Origin: Crossaster papposus
Lineage: Eukaryota > Echinodermata > Asteroidea > Velatida > Solasteridae
Direction of reading: 5' to 3'
DNA length: 64,000 nucleotides
NCBI GenBank assembly: GCA_037893245.1
Contig: JBAIAA010000509.1
Location: 434,001-498,000 of the forward strand
Shown here: one piece after another, positions 1-12,558 of the stretch
Layout: the number at the start of each line of letters is the position of its first letter
Numbering within the stretch: position 1 is the first letter of the stretch
Translations under genes and position numbers: made by a program
Notes under the pieces: model-generated
Seen by the model: only the letters and a program-made list of their open reading frames with translations
The model's database searches: none
Told to the model about the DNA's origin: nothing

Positions 1-1632
1 CTCAAAGGAACTGGCCGTCGCTGCAGTGTGCAGGCTGCTGATGGCTGATGGGTACTGATTGGTACGACGAAAGGCTAACACAAGGCGTTACCATTTGATA
101 AATAAATAAAACTCGGACTGCAAAATGATGGCAAATACCCAAAGGACCAAATGGCCTCGCATTGGCCACTTATTCCTCCATGCATTGGTCTACTATCATT
201 TGTCAACAGGAATGCACATCTGATCATGGAGGAATTCCTCCATGGTCTGATTTACACAAATACACAACGCACGGTAACCTTGCCTATGTGGTGAGCAGAG
301 TTGTCAAGACAGAGAAAAGCCATGCCCGTGTTTTTAACACCCCCCCCCCCCCCCCCCCCCCCCAAGATGAGTGCAGCGTCTACTTCAATAGAAAAGTAAA
401 TAAAATCAGGTCACTAAAAGCTATTCTATGGTGAAATACTCGGTATTCTACATTTTTGGGGGGGTAAAAAGTACGTCTCCGCACCAACAGTTTTTCGTTT
501 TTCGTTTTTCGAAAAATGAGTTTGTTGGAAATCACCAGAAAGGTTGGACTTGGAGACGGAGCTAGATTTGTGCTATTACATGTACTAAAACGACTTAGCA
601 TTTATTCACAAACTTGAAGAAAGAAGACTTATTTGTAACTTAACAACAATGAAGAAAGGTAGGCACATCTCGTTCAAGCAGGGAAATATCGAATGAATAA
701 AACAGAATATTATGCGATAAGGTTCCTTAATTGTGCATCTGCATCAAAATTGACTGTTTGTGTGTTTTCGTGTGATGGGAGTACACTCATAGTCCGACTA
801 TTGTCAATAATGCACCACGGCGGTTTTTTTTCTTTCTTTCTTGTCCTATTTTATTGTGACACGCAAACAAAATTTGTCCCATGCCGTGATATTGTAAAGG
901 AGAATTTACCGGGCGTTTGCGCTCGAACAACATGCAAAATGCTGACGTACCCGCCAAACTTTGCTCGGCGGTTTCCATGTCAATAATCGTCATTCAATTC
1001 AGTAGTATGCCTATTGTCCCTTTACAACAGCGTATAGCTCAAATTTACACGGTGCAGCATAAAAGAGATCTACCGGGCAATAATGTTTGTTTTGTGTTTT
1101 TTTCTCTTTCCTTTGATGGGGAAAAATTAAGCAAACACGAGGAGCATGTGGACCTGAATGAGATTGAAAACGCCCGTAAATAATTTGGACAACACGTGAT
1201 CGGATGATAATGATGATCCCCGCTATTCATCTCCGGAACCGGCCCCGCTCCGGTGTCCCGCAGGCTGGGAATTGTCAAAACAGTATATTTATTTACCCAA
1301 ATTGAGTCGGCGACGCTACAGATCATGCAAATTTAACTCCTGATAAAAAAAAAAAACGGGGAGAAAACACAATTTAGCTGTTATGGTACGTGAGCTGTTT
1401 CTGTACAAGTTGTTCAAGCGCACAGGCCCGACACAGCGATAGCATATAACGCAGATCCACGCACACTCGACTCCGTCAAGTATTATCGAAAGGGTCCGGC
1501 GCCCGAGATCGAGACAGCACGAGAACGAAAAGCTGGACAGTAGATGAGCTAATGAGCTAACGAGTATCTGCACGCTATGCATGACTGCTGTCGAGTGTTA
1601 CTGAGTTTGCACGGTGCCTAAACCGTGACGTG
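1..1632. other. Region upstream of the P450, no gene seen
   Basis: No exon with recognisable protein similarity and no paired repeat was found. It holds a homopolymer C tract near 340-363 and scattered short open frames that look random. The last few hundred bases before 1633 should contain the P450 promoter and 5' UTR. I see no convincing TATA box or initiator and do not assign one. Confidence 0.5.
340..363. repeat. Poly-C homopolymer tract
   Basis: About 23 consecutive C residues. The exact length may be unreliable because long homopolymers are often mis-sequenced. Confidence 0.9.
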
Positions 1633-2017
1633 ATGCGTACAGAGATGGCAGCAAATCTTCTAGATATCCTGGATTCACGGACTGTCCTCATCGGTTTAGT
1701 AGTCTTCCTCTTGCTATCGTGGATCCTACGCCGTCGACATTCCACCGTCGTTAGCGGCACCCTCCCGCCAGGGCCCCGGGGTTGGCCTCTGATCGGAAAC
1801 CTCCCGTCTCTGGTGTTTGCGTCCAACGCGGAAGAGCCGTATGAAGTCTTCATGCGGATGTCCAAGCAGTACGGCCCGGTCTTCATTCTGAATGTCTTAG
1901 GCCAGAAGATGGTGGTGGTGCACGGCTATAAGACGATACGAGAGGCCTTTAACAACCCTATCTTGAGTGATCGACCAGAACTGCACATACTACGAAACCT
2001 GTTCAATGGTGCAGAAG
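1633..2017 (+). CDS. Cytochrome P450, CYP2 clan, exon 1 of 3
   Basis: First coding exon of a microsomal P450 monooxygenase (haem-thiolate enzyme that oxidises small lipophilic substrates with electrons from P450 reductase). The ATG at 1633 is chosen; a second in-frame ATG at 1645 is possible. Residues 17-32 form a hydrophobic ER anchor, followed by Arg33-35 and the proline-rich hinge PPGPRGWP (45-52). The exon ends after codon base 1 at donor GTTGGT (2018). Joined to 11599-12558 and 13354-13532 it gives 1,524 nt, or 507 residues plus stop, the normal family length, with no frameshift or stop. The substrate cannot be told from sequence. CYP2 clan membership is confident; subfamily is not assigned. 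Confidence 0.93.
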
Positions 2018-4164
2018 GTTGGTAGAAATAATAAAATAATAATATCATTGTCACATTATCTTGTCATCCACTATGTAACAACAATTAAGATTTGAATTTC
2101 AACCAACAAACAAAAATCGTTTTTTTTAAAGAATATTTTAAGAATATATAGCACACTAGCTTGTTCCCATTGGACAGATTGAAACTGAAAGGGGTAAATG
2201 GAGTGTACACAATGCGCAATTATTCCCCTCAATTTTTGTTACACTCCCTGAAAAGCTTTGTACGTGTACAAAGAAAACCACAACAAAACAACCCTAGGCG
2301 AACACTGGACCTATTTCTACAGTAGGTGCGAGAACAGCTAACCGGTGTGTGGGTTTTTGAAAATGATTTTATTGTGCAATAATTCTACCCTGAAAAGGGA
2401 CTTTAACCGATTAGAACTGCGCAAAGGGACAGGTGGTGTGTGTAAAACAGGTGGCACTGTGGCTGTCCTGTCGGAGCGTGCCTTGTGTTTCAAAAAAAAA
2501 GAAACAGCCGGGGGGAAAATGCGCCATTGTTTGGCCGTCCTTTATGCGCTTTGTACTAGACTCGCTACAAAAAGGCAGCCAGCGATTGTGTGCCGTGAAC
2601 AGGCGGCATGCCGAGTTATTGTAAACCGACTGGGAATGGGATATATATCCCAAATGATTTATTTTCCCCATTATGCGATACATTGTATACAAAGAAGTAA
2701 AAAGTTCACTGGGTGACCCCAAAGGTTAGATGAAACAAACTACTGCGTACTATTTACAAGGTTAATGGTGCACACGTGTTTGAGAAGCGAAGAAGTTCGG
2801 GGTGATCTAAGACCGTTACACAGGGGATTGCCAGGAGGCTTCGTACCGTGTAATACTGTAGACGAGTCTCGCAGAAATATTATATTTACCATCATAAACA
2901 AGTGAAAACAATAACCGCTATATATGTTGTACTTGATGTTCACTCCTTTTGATGTTTTTATTGCGATGGGTACTTTTGAAGTTGTCACCTCTATTTTTCA
3001 TCGTGCACAGTAGCCTCTGAATCCAAGGTTATCCCGCATTTTGCATGGCATATTTGTGGTTTTAATCCCCCCCCCCCTCCCCAATCTAAACCTGTCAATA
3101 TACCTTTGACAACCTGTGCATTCTGCTGCCCGATTCTATTGTTTTTAAACCTACGGTCATATATGACGCAACTTCCATCGTGCTTCACAAGTCATATACG
3201 GCTCATCAACGGTATGAAACAAAAATAAAGGTCTCTTTTTTGGAATATTATGTTTGTTTATATTGCAGTTTAAGTAATCGATTGACCAAATTGGAGTTGT
3301 ATTGTCATTGTAATGATGCATAGAGTGGTATTCATGTGGAATGTATTGCTTTGAAAATCGAACGTGAACCGTGAAGGTTCGGTGACTGTACTATGATGCG
3401 AAGTTCGTGGCATATCTAACAATGGACCGAATACATAACAAAAACCAATAGCTTTTTCTAGACTTTTGATTACATTTTTATACATACAAAAATATTGCTA
3501 ACAAGCAAACAAATCTACTTTTAAGAAAAAGCAAATGCTTGTTTCTTGGAAGGAAAAGATTCCTAGATTAGAAGTTGCTTTAAAATGTCTATATTTTAGA
3601 ACAGACTTTTGCTTTCGTCGTTATATGCAATTGATTTGCGTGTACAGTTTCAAGTTGTCCATTTGGTAGTTAGATATTTTGCTTATCAGACAAGATCGAC
3701 CGTTACCGCACAATGTGCCCTCGCTTTCCTTTCCTTGCTGCTTGGTAGTTGCATGGGGGTGCCACTTCTCTACAATATACGGGGGTGTTTTTTGTCGATG
3801 ATAACCACTTGGTCAAATTTGACAGCATTTTAAACAACTTTTTGCAGCCATTTGTTTAAGGGGTGCAGATAACACTAGGTAAGAACATGGTGTGATTTTG
3901 CATTAAAAGCGGACACAGCATATTATAGCAAAACGTGATTTTAACAAAAGATTTCCAAATTCACATCCAAATGCTCTAAATTCACATCCTGGGTTAAGTG
4001 GATGTGAGGGATGTGAATTTAAATCTTAACGACTTCGGGGTCAATTGAGTAAGAAAATAATGATAGACAAGCTGTGTTGTTTTTATACTTAAAGGGGCAG
4101 TCCTTACAAAAAAACACAATTTTCTAAAACAGTCTGCTTTTAGGGGAAGAAATATTCATTTTGT

Positions 4165-4672
4165 TTTGAATGGAAGTCAGTGACAGATCCATTCTTCTTC
4201 AGAATACCGCTGCCCGCATCATCACCTTATCTAGGAGGAACTGTCACATAACCCCCATTTTGAAGGAACTACACTGGCTTCCTGTCTCCCAAAGGATTGT
4301 TTTCAAACTCATGCTTCTGGTCCACAAAGCTCTCAACAACAAGGCTCCCTATTACATTAAGGAACTATTACATGAATATTCTCCAGCAAGAACTCTTAGA
4401 TCAAGTAGCCAGCAACTTCTCAAGGAACCAATTGCTAAACGAACATGGGGCGCCATATCTTTTTCTGTTGCAGCTCCTCGACTTTGGAATTCATTGCCAC
4501 TTGAACTCAGATCATGCCATTGTACAACTAGGTTCAAATCGCTTCTTAAGACTTACTTGATGTGGCAAATTTTCAAGAATTAATTACTTGTTGTTGTTTA
4601 CAGCGCCTTGAGCACCCTGCAGGGTGGATATGTGCGCTTTACAAATCTCATTATTATTATTATTATTATTAC
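4165..4672 (+). pseudogene. 5'-truncated L2/CR1-type LINE: reverse-transcriptase C-terminus and 3' tail
   Basis: An open frame of about 137 codons carries the C-terminal region typical of CR1/L2-group ORF2 proteins: LHWLPV, then APRLWNSLPLELR, then FKSLLKTYL. It ends at 4583. It is followed by a short 3' UTR (AGCGCCTTGAGCACCCTGC) and an ATT trinucleotide tail at about 4650-4672, the usual 3' end of this group. Everything upstream in the element is missing, so this is a dead 5'-truncated insertion inside the P450 intron. The exact 5' junction is not clear. Confidence 0.85.
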
Positions 4673-5276
4673 TTTATTTAGGTGTCATGCATTTAGAAAG
4701 GACGGATAACAGAGCCGAATTACGAGATTAAAGGGGAAATATTGCAAAATAAAAGATTAAATAAACGTGTTAGTGATATATTTCTATAATCTTTTATTAA
4801 CATATGAATATGAAAGTGCTAAAAACAACTAAACATATCAATTTAACCCCCAAAATCAGATTTACAATGCTGTACTGCATGTATGTTTCTATTGAAGTAA
4901 TGCTCCATCTGTTAGTGCATCGTCAGAGTTTCCCTTGTAATTATTATATATGAATGGACAGATGGTGTTTTTTTATTAAATAATAGTAGCAACAAATCAA
5001 TACTAACATTTAGGGCAGATGAACAAGAATGATTTGAAATTTCAATTTTAACACTAAATCATTATGAAAACAAAACTGTTTAAAGAGTACCTTTTCATAT
5101 AATGTACAGATATATGTGTAGTACCGTAAAAATATAGTACAACATTAACACATCAACAGGTTAGATTGATAAACTCTATAGTTTTCAGCACTGTGAAATG
5201 TTTTTAAAACAAATAATGATAATGACCGTGTATAAATGATGCATTTATTGATTTATTTTTTTACGATTATCACTAG

Positions 5277-5671
5277 TTAAAGGGATCGTATACGTTTGGT
5301 ATTACTCCAAAAATGTATGGCAATAAAAACTTACTTGGTAAGAAGTACAGCAGCTTTGGATAGTATAATGCATTTTTAAAAACTAATCACTTCGAAGTAC
5401 TGCGGTTATGGAAAAGAATATCACTTTTTTATCCCCAAAAATTTGAATATGAGAAGCGTTACTGCAGTGACGTTTCTCAGATTGTGTATTTCAATGCAGA
5501 TTATTCTTCCTGCGTGGACATAACCGCTCCAGATTTTCGGCAATATCTCAAAATCGCTAGCACCTTTTGAAATGAAAATTGTACAGGTTAGTTTTATGGT
5601 ATATATCTATAACTATATAGGATTTAAACAAACAGTGGGTTCCAATTACCAAACGTATACGATCCCTTTAA
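5277..5671 (+). mobile_element. TTAA-flanked MITE, family 1, copy 1
   Basis: About 390 bp with inverted ends AGGGATCGTATACGTTTGG, each end abutting TTAA (5277-5280 and 5668-5671). A near-palindrome of about 32 bp (GAGAAGCGTTACTGCAGTGA core) lies in the middle. There is no coding capacity. TTAA duplication is the piggyBac signature, so a piggyBac-derived MITE is inferred. Further copies: 18080-18470, 22462-22838, 52552-52947. Confidence 0.85.
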
Positions 5672-7633
5672 TTAAAAAATTCAGCTCGGTAATTTGTCTT
5701 TGTTGGATGCAGCAATCGTAAATTATGTAAATTTAGGCACTAACTAAAAAAAGAATGTGCCGAATAATTTTGCCGAAATACCCCCTTAAACTCACTATTT
5801 TCGGATTCAGCGCCCCCCAAAAATAAATAGCTATAGGATACCAACTTCTACTCAAAAATACTTCTTCTTGCCTTAAAACTAGCCTTTTTTTCTTCAATAA
5901 TGGCCTAGACTTATACTAGGCAGGCATAAGAAAAAGACGTTAGTCAAAGCAAAAAGTTGTATTAATTAAGCAATTGCCTTTGCTTTTGCTTGATGAGCTT
6001 TTGCTTTTGTTCGGTGCTTCTGCTTATAAGAAATTGCTAGGTTTTTTATAATTATGTTCGACTAGTTCACGTTGTGCAGTATGGGGTGTTTTATAACGCT
6101 ACATTGCATCGCTACTGCTGAAACATTTTGATCGAACGGTATAATAATACTGCAGCTGATCAATATTACTGGTAGCCTTCAATCAACGCGCAGTACATGT
6201 ACTGAAAGCAAGTGACCATGAGCTATGAGCGTCATCACCAGTGCCTGTATAATGACGTCTGGAAAAGCGTTCAGGTTCTATTTTTCTAATAAACGAATCG
6301 GTCGCCCTTGTAATTATATGCTTTCCGCCTGGGTACACATCTTTGTCTTCATTAATTAGGGTCACCGAGGACGTTACACAAAATTGACAGAGAAACCGGG
6401 TGTATGAAGTTACCGTGGAATGAGGCCTTATTCATGAGGAAGCCATTTTGGTCGTGTTCCCTGAATGTATTTCATTATTGTTCACTGTTAAATAGGATGG
6501 TGCCAGACGATTGTTTTTTGTTTTTTTAGCCTCACTTTTAATATAAAATGTTTCTTAAAACGTTAAGGTATATGTATAATCACAAAATAATGTTAAATTA
6601 TTCATCAGAGAAGAGTGGTATTAATTTTTAATTAACTTTAGGTCATCGTTTTTATTTCTATCCTCAAGTTCCAAAAATGAAGCCCTTAGAGCCCATGTTG
6701 ACCCCTGGGGGCGCGCTTCCGGGCTCCTCGAATAGGAAAAAGTCTGACTTAAAAAAATAATTTTTGGAACATTGATTTCTTGAGAAATTTACCCCCAGAA
6801 AAGGCCTTTGTAATATTGTTGCTAGCACCGTAATTAATGAAAACTGAACAATAAATTGCATGACGTGAAAGAGAGATATCGTGCCAAAACTTGAGCTCTC
6901 ACTTTCGAAAATCTAAAATACATGACACTGCACTCGTGGAATCGAAGCACTCGTACAAAGATAAAAATCAGTATGAAATAATTTTGGGGCGGTCATTGGG
7001 TAAAAACTTCTGAATACCTACATTCAATTGGTACAAAACTACTGCTTCTAAGATGGCATACACGCAAGGCATCGAAGCGGAAGCTATAGCAAATACAACG
7101 ACGTCCATTTCTTTATTGTCGAATTATGCTTCGTGATATGCATAAAATACTGCAGGTTGTACATGTATAAAGGAATCAGAATATAGAAACTTCGTGTGCA
7201 CTGCATTTTGCTTCACCCCTGCAAAATACACAGAGGTCGTTGTCACTGTTTTCTTCACCTCCCAAGAATTATTCATCAGCGTGAGTATAGAAATAACCTC
7301 TTTGTGTCTTAAGGGCCTCGGTTTCCATAGCGGAGCTAGCCGACATGAAATGATGATGCGAATAGATCTAGAAATGCAAATGATTGCTGCAGGCGCAGTT
7401 ATAATACCAGAACGTGATGGTCATTCAGAGTTTCTTGGCCGATGGTTGCAATTGTTCTTAATGAGAGCCGAAGGAAGTCACGTGCTCCCTACGGCAGTTT
7501 CACTTAAGATTCATAAGGATTAGCATCACAAGCAGAGTTGCAGCTGAGTCAGTTCCCATAAAACAGCGAAGAAAAAGTAGGCATTAATGTCCACTCGGCT
7601 CCAAACCTGGATGGGGGGGAAATCGGCTCAAAG

Positions 7634-7985
7634 TCAATCGACCGTGTAAATCTTGTGCACAAAGGTCACGATTGAACTTCCGGGCACAACCGACCCGCCG
7701 GATAGGACTCTTACGCGCGGTCGATTTTGTTTTCTATAATACTTTGTTTTTACGAAGATCTGGACCATGAAACGGCCATAAAATATGGATGATAAATTCA
7801 AACCTAATTTTACAATAATATGAAAGCATGCACGACTGTCTAAATTATTGAAGAAAAGTAGAACAAAATGTTTGACATGAGCGTACAAGTTGCAACGTGA
7901 TTTGCTCATTGTAGGGAAGAAAAAGCACGGCCCCCAATCTCCCTGTACTGCACGCCACGGCGCTGACGAGTGCGTAGCGCGAAGC
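7634..7985. repeat. Dispersed repeat D1, copy 1
   Basis: About 300-350 bp shared with 16018-16335 and 20957-21300 in the same orientation. All share GCACAAAGGTCACGATTGAA near the left, ACTTTGTTTTTACGAAGATC in the middle, and a CCCTGTACTGCA-like stretch at the right in two of the three. There are no terminal inverted repeats and no target duplication that I can define. Minus-strand open frames through it are similar between copies only because the DNA is repeated. Class unknown. Confidence 0.8.
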
Positions 7986-8314
7986 CCTTACGGCCCGGGA
8001 AAAAACTGAATTCTAGATGCTCTGTATTGCATTCTAAGCAGTTTTGACCACTTGAATTGAAAGCAAAGTGACATATTTTAACCTCATTTGATGGCATGTT
8101 TTTCATTAAAATTCATTCAAACCGATCATGAGTGTGTCCCGATCATTATTCAAAATAATTAAGACACAAACATAATCAATTTAATTTACCATCTTTCTTG
8201 AATGCGAAAACCATTGTGGTTTTCGTAACAGAGTGGCACCCCACGATGCCTCCACTGTCTTAACAATTAACACTGATCTTGTAGTTGTACAAATCTTGTT
8301 TTGAAGGGCATTAT

Positions 8315-8905
8315 ACAGGGTGTATGAACAAAAAAGCCACAAAAATATAAGGGAATACCACACGTAGAATGCATAATTAACATCAATAATATAGATATGG
8401 TTTCAAAGATACTGGTTTCCACTTTTAAATGAGACACCAAACATCCAAATCTGATAATGTCTGACAAAGTTAAGAATAATTAAGAGGTGTCAGATTGACC
8501 ATGGGACCATGTTTCCTACCTCCATGATGGGACCAAGTTTTTCGAGTTTGTTTAGATACTGTGCAAGTGTAGACTTGAGATCAAGTCGTTAAGACACTTT
8601 TGTCTTTGTCCGTGCAGGCGCCACTGAAATGAATCAGAGCTGACGGCAGCGGGCAAACTGGTTCATTTCGGTGGCGACTCGATTTCAAGTCTACATTTGC
8701 ACAATATTTGCAAAAACTTGGTCCCATGGTCAATTTGACCCCTCTTGGAAAAATATTTATAACTCTGTCAAACATTGTCAGATTGGGACGTTTGATGTCT
8801 CATTTTAAAGTCTCTTTGAAACCATATCTATTTTATCGATGTTAGTTATAAATTCTACGTGTGATATTCCAAGATTTTTGTTGCATTTTGTGTATATAAC
8901 CCTGT
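8315..8905. repeat. Fold-back element with about 250-bp arms
   Basis: The left arm (from ACAGGGTGTAT at 8315) is the imperfect reverse complement of the right arm (to ATATAACCCTGT at 8905). Shared landmarks include ATAGATATGGTTTCAAAGA, ATTGACCATGGGACCA and GTAGACTTGA. The spacer is about 70-90 bp near 8590-8660. It has no coding capacity; a palindromic MITE is likely. Confidence 0.85.
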
Positions 8906-9515
8906 AGAGGTCGCCCGCCTCTCGATCGTCGTCGCTGTAGCATCCTCTTTCCCATGAATGCACTGTTTACCGCGATGTTGTAAGTGACCGTACTAATAAT
9001 AAGGCACGGGGTTGATACTGACGTAGATCTTCGCTCGTGCCCACCGCCCAAACTGGGAATGGGAAGCGCTGGAGCTCTGATTGAATGCATTTTATGTGAC
9101 CTGTGAACTGGTGGTCACCAGTACCGAAGTCTCCTGAAGCCTAATCGTACCTATCGTTTTGGCCGCCATTTTGCTTTGTGACGGAGCCCGAGCCTAGCCA
9201 AGCCAAACCCGAGCCTAGCCCTTAGTCCTAAGCCCCAAGCCCCATTTGGTAAACGACCATAGTTTCAAAAGGCTAGCGCGAATCGTATAGACTAGTTTCC
9301 TAATCAATTCAAATTCATGCAACCGCGCAATGTTCACTATACACACTATTGACGATAGTAAACTGTAGTGGAGCAGCGAACGAGCAAAATGATCAGTGTT
9401 TTGAGCGTGCGTGAAGTTATTTCGTTTGCATTGTAAAATAAATGTTTACTTGAACGTTTCGTATCTTCAGTCTTCATAATGTCTGCTGAGCTTCAAGACA
9501 GAGGTATAACAAAAC

Positions 9516-9652
9516 AATTGTTGACTGTTGTGATGTGGGATATGACATTTTGAATACCCTCGGCGACGCATAGCACCATCGGCTTCGCCTAGAGTGCTAT
9601 TCGTCCCTCGGGTGTTCAAAACACCATATCCAACATCACAGCAGTCAACAAT
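9516..9652. repeat. Short inverted repeat
   Basis: Arms of about 45 bp: ATTGTTGACTGTTGTGATGT on the left matches the reverse complement of ACATCACAGCAGTCAACAAT on the right. The spacer is CG-rich (near 9560-9605). The stretch just to the left, AGACAGAGGTATAACAAAAC, recurs at about 26424, so this may be one end of a larger dispersed family. Confidence 0.75.
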
Positions 9653-9692
9653 GCACCGCTAGGATACGGCGCCAAAGGTGTCCCTTATTGCC

Positions 9693-9934
9693 AGGGGCCA
9701 ATTTCATAGAGCTGCTAAGCACATAAATTTGCTTAGCACAAACAAGTCTTGCTCATTAAAAACAGGTCCAGCCAAAATTCTACGTGTTTTTCATGCTAAG
9801 CAAAAAACAGCTGATTATTAATCCCAAACAATAAAGATCACGTGAAAATTTGGTCTGTAACCTTGTTTTTGCCAAAGACAAATTGTCATGTTAAGCAAAT
9901 TTGTGTGCTTAGCAGCTCTATGAAATTGGCCCCT
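9693..9934 (+). mobile_element. MITE, GGGGCCAATTT family, copy 1
   Basis: About 242 bp with inverted ends AGGGGCCAATTTCATAGAGC and the complement at the right. The interior is conserved with copies at 17218-17462 and 30026-30266 (including AAAGATCACGTGAAAATTTG). No open frame. Superfamily not assigned. Confidence 0.87.
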
Positions 9935-11079
9935 GATAGCGCGTTTAGTTGTGTCCATGGCTGTAATTTTCGGGGAAATCCCCGAAAATTGCATGTTTTG
10001 GATTGTTTACTTATCCTATTTTAAACGTCTCGTTGAAAGAAAATCAACATATGCAATGTCTTACTATTCCAAAGTAAAGACGAAACAACAAAAAAACACA
10101 CGTTGTTTACGTCTGACGGGGCGTTCATTTTGTTGCATTCACATTCCAGCCGTGTAGACGATTCAATGTGACGTCATCGTACGTAGCTCTACATGACTAT
10201 AGTTTTGTTCAATTTCTGCAGGACGTAATGCCTCTTGATATAGCTAATTAGGTCTGAGCCTCTGCGGTGCCCATGAAATGCTTTATGCTCCAAATATCTT
10301 CAGATCGCCGAAGTGCATAGGGGAATAAACCAGAGAAGTCCTCCCCCCTTGAGACCCTAGCCGGTGGCTGGGACACTCGACCGGTACATTTTTGTATTAC
10401 GATTAGCGGCTGAAAAAATGTACATAATATTTTAAGATATAATAGCTGTGTTAATCTCGCCGAAACCGTATTACAAAGATGAAAACCTTCGTTCCACGTC
10501 AGAGAATCGTATGTTGAAAACAGATGTTTTGATGTCACGTCTATTTTTAGTTAGTGTCAGTTCCTATTAGGAATTTTTGAATTCATTGTTCATACCCTTT
10601 CGTTAACCCGATTGACTTAAGACTTGGTACACACCTAGACCATGTACCCACAGATGGTCCAATGAAAACAAACATCAAGATGAATTCATCGTGGGTCATG
10701 TGACGTCACATTAAAGGTGCAGTTTTTAAAGTTGTATATCTAGTTTGTCATTGACGTCATATGCGCTATCAGTGACACTTGAAGGAATGTTGTAATGGCG
10801 TCATCGCATATCAGAAGTAATTTCAAACAGCCGAAACAGCTTGTGTTTGTCCACAAACACATTTCTAGTTATATGTGATATTATGTAGAGGACCGTTGTG
10901 TGCTGATTGGTGATCTTTGGGGAGGGGGCTTAATTGACCACACATTTGCGATATGAAATAATAAATCTAAGTCAAGTGTTTGGCGCAAATATCTATGACT
11001 TTTGTCTTTTTAAGTTACTTTGTTAAAAGTACAGTGCTTTCTCACAATTTACACATTTCCTTAATTCAAAACGGAGGAC

Positions 11080-11230
11080 GGATAAACACGTTACGAGCAA
11101 GGCCGGTAATATCTGTCAGCGACCGACTCACAGCGAGCGAGGCCAGAAATATTAGGGTGTGCTACCCACAGATGCCGGCCTGAACCAGTCTCAGATCGAG
11201 GTTCGTAAAAAACAACCCCTCGTCTGTAAG
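11080..11230. repeat. Degenerate relic of the TTAACCAGTTCGCG MITE family
   Basis: Shares ACGAGCAAGGCCGG, GTCAGC, AGCGAG and GCCTGAACC with the copy at 45611-45854 in the same order. The terminal repeats are not preserved. Confidence 0.55.
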
Positions 11231-11598
11231 CCCGGTCAATGTAAAACAAATAAATAATAATTCGGCGCAAACTGGTTTTAAGAACTTGTTTTGCAAAATA
11301 ACTAATTTCAACTATGTAGGCGTTATTTGCTGTAATGCAACAACAACAGAAAAGAACACACACAAAACAACACACAATGAACAAAGATAATTTACCACAA
11401 AGACATAATGGCTATTTAATTAAGGACTCTATTTCCGAATTATGGATAGAAAATAGGTTCACATAATTCCTATTTATTGATTTGGTATGCGAGTGTTTGT
11501 ATCGTATAGATGCAATAATATACTCTTATTATTTGGCGATAAATTGTATTGCTTGTCAGATACGTTGATTACCCTGTCCGGGTTTTTTTCGCACACAG

Positions 11599-12558
11599 GC
11601 GTAGCCACAGCATCGGGGGATACGTGGAGGGAACAACGCAAACTTATCTTGAATGTCTTCAGGAACTTTGGTGTTGGACAAGCACGCTTTGAGGATCAGA
11701 TAGCCACAGAGGCCGGTCATCTTGTGTCCGAGATTAATGGTCTGCAGGGACATGCCTTCAACCCCGTTCATCTCTTTGGTAACGCCGTGTCCAATGTGAT
11801 ATCATCCGTTGTTCTTGGCCAGCGATATGAATACAACGACCCCGAGTTCCAGCGTGTGTTAGCTTCGATGGACCGCAGCATGGAGCTGATAGGAGCCGGA
11901 GCAGCTATGCAGCTCCTTCCCTTCGTCAACAGGCTGGGCTTCCTCCCCAGCATCAAGGAGATGACCGCCACGATGAAGTTCGTCATGGACTTTGTGATGG
12001 ACATCGTGAAGAAACACCAGAGCGAGTGCTACTCGGATGAGCCCCGGGATCTGATGGACGTCTACCTCCAGGAGATGAAGAGCAAACAAGAGCGGAACGT
12101 ACCGACTCATCTCAGCGTCATGAACCTCGTCCTTGTCGTCTCGGATCTATTCGTGGCCGGCACCGAGACCACGGCCAACTCTCTCCGGTGGGGCTTACTG
12201 TTCATGATGATGCACCCGGAGATCCAGAGCAGAGTCCAGCAAGAGCTCGACACCGTGGTCGGAAGAGACCGGCTTCCGCAACTGGCCGATCGACGCAGTC
12301 TGCCGTATACGGAGGCCGTCATTCTGGAACTGGAGAGGAGGGGTAACGTGGTCCCTCTCGGCCTGCCACACAAGGCTGCCGAGGACACGACCCTGGCAGG
12401 GTATACGGTGCCAAAAGGAAGCCTTGTAGTGGCTAATCACTGGGCCCTTAACGTCGACTCTGAGGTGTTTCCAGATCCATGGACTTTCAAACCCGAGAGA
12501 TTTCTTAACGACGACGGAGAGGTTACAAAACCCGAAGAGTTGATCCCCTTCAGTACGG
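11599..12558 (+). CDS. Cytochrome P450, CYP2 clan, exon 2 of 3
   Basis: A single 960-nt exon encoding residues 129-449 (phase 1 to phase 1; donor GTAAGT at 12559). It holds the C-helix WREQRK, the I-helix oxygen-activation motif AGTETT (315-320), the K-helix ExxR (E372-R375, read ELER) and the PERF motif (427-430). It ends in the haem-loop sequence FSTG. The two splice sites fall where vertebrate CYP2 genes have introns 2 and 8; the other introns usual in that family are absent. The open frame extends left of 11599 and right of 12558 only by chance. Confidence 0.95.

Larger units (their letters stand above)
2018..11598 (+). other. P450 intron 1 (9.6 kb)
   Basis: Donor GT at 2018, acceptor AG at 11597-11598 after a T-rich stretch. 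It contains a LINE 3' fragment (4165-4672), a TTAA-type MITE (5277-5671), a dispersed repeat (7634-7985), a fold-back (8315-8905), a short inverted repeat (9516-9652), a GGGGCCAATTT-type MITE (9693-9934) and a relic near 11080-11230. The stretches 2018-4160, 4673-5276, 5672-7633, 7986-8314, 8906-9515 and 9935-11079 show nothing recognisable. One exception is 9063-9127, which matches the reverse complement of about 17145-17215. Confidence 0.85.

Noticed and set aside
2345..2722. Overlapping long open frames on both strands in P450 intron 1
   Set aside because: Frames on both strands are open over the same bases, there is no domain, and no splice sites fit the P450 reading frame.
4089..4160. 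TTAAAGGGGCAGTCC as one end of another TTAA MITE
   Set aside because: No inverted partner was found within several kilobases. TTAAAGGGG near 4733 is in direct rather than inverted orientation.
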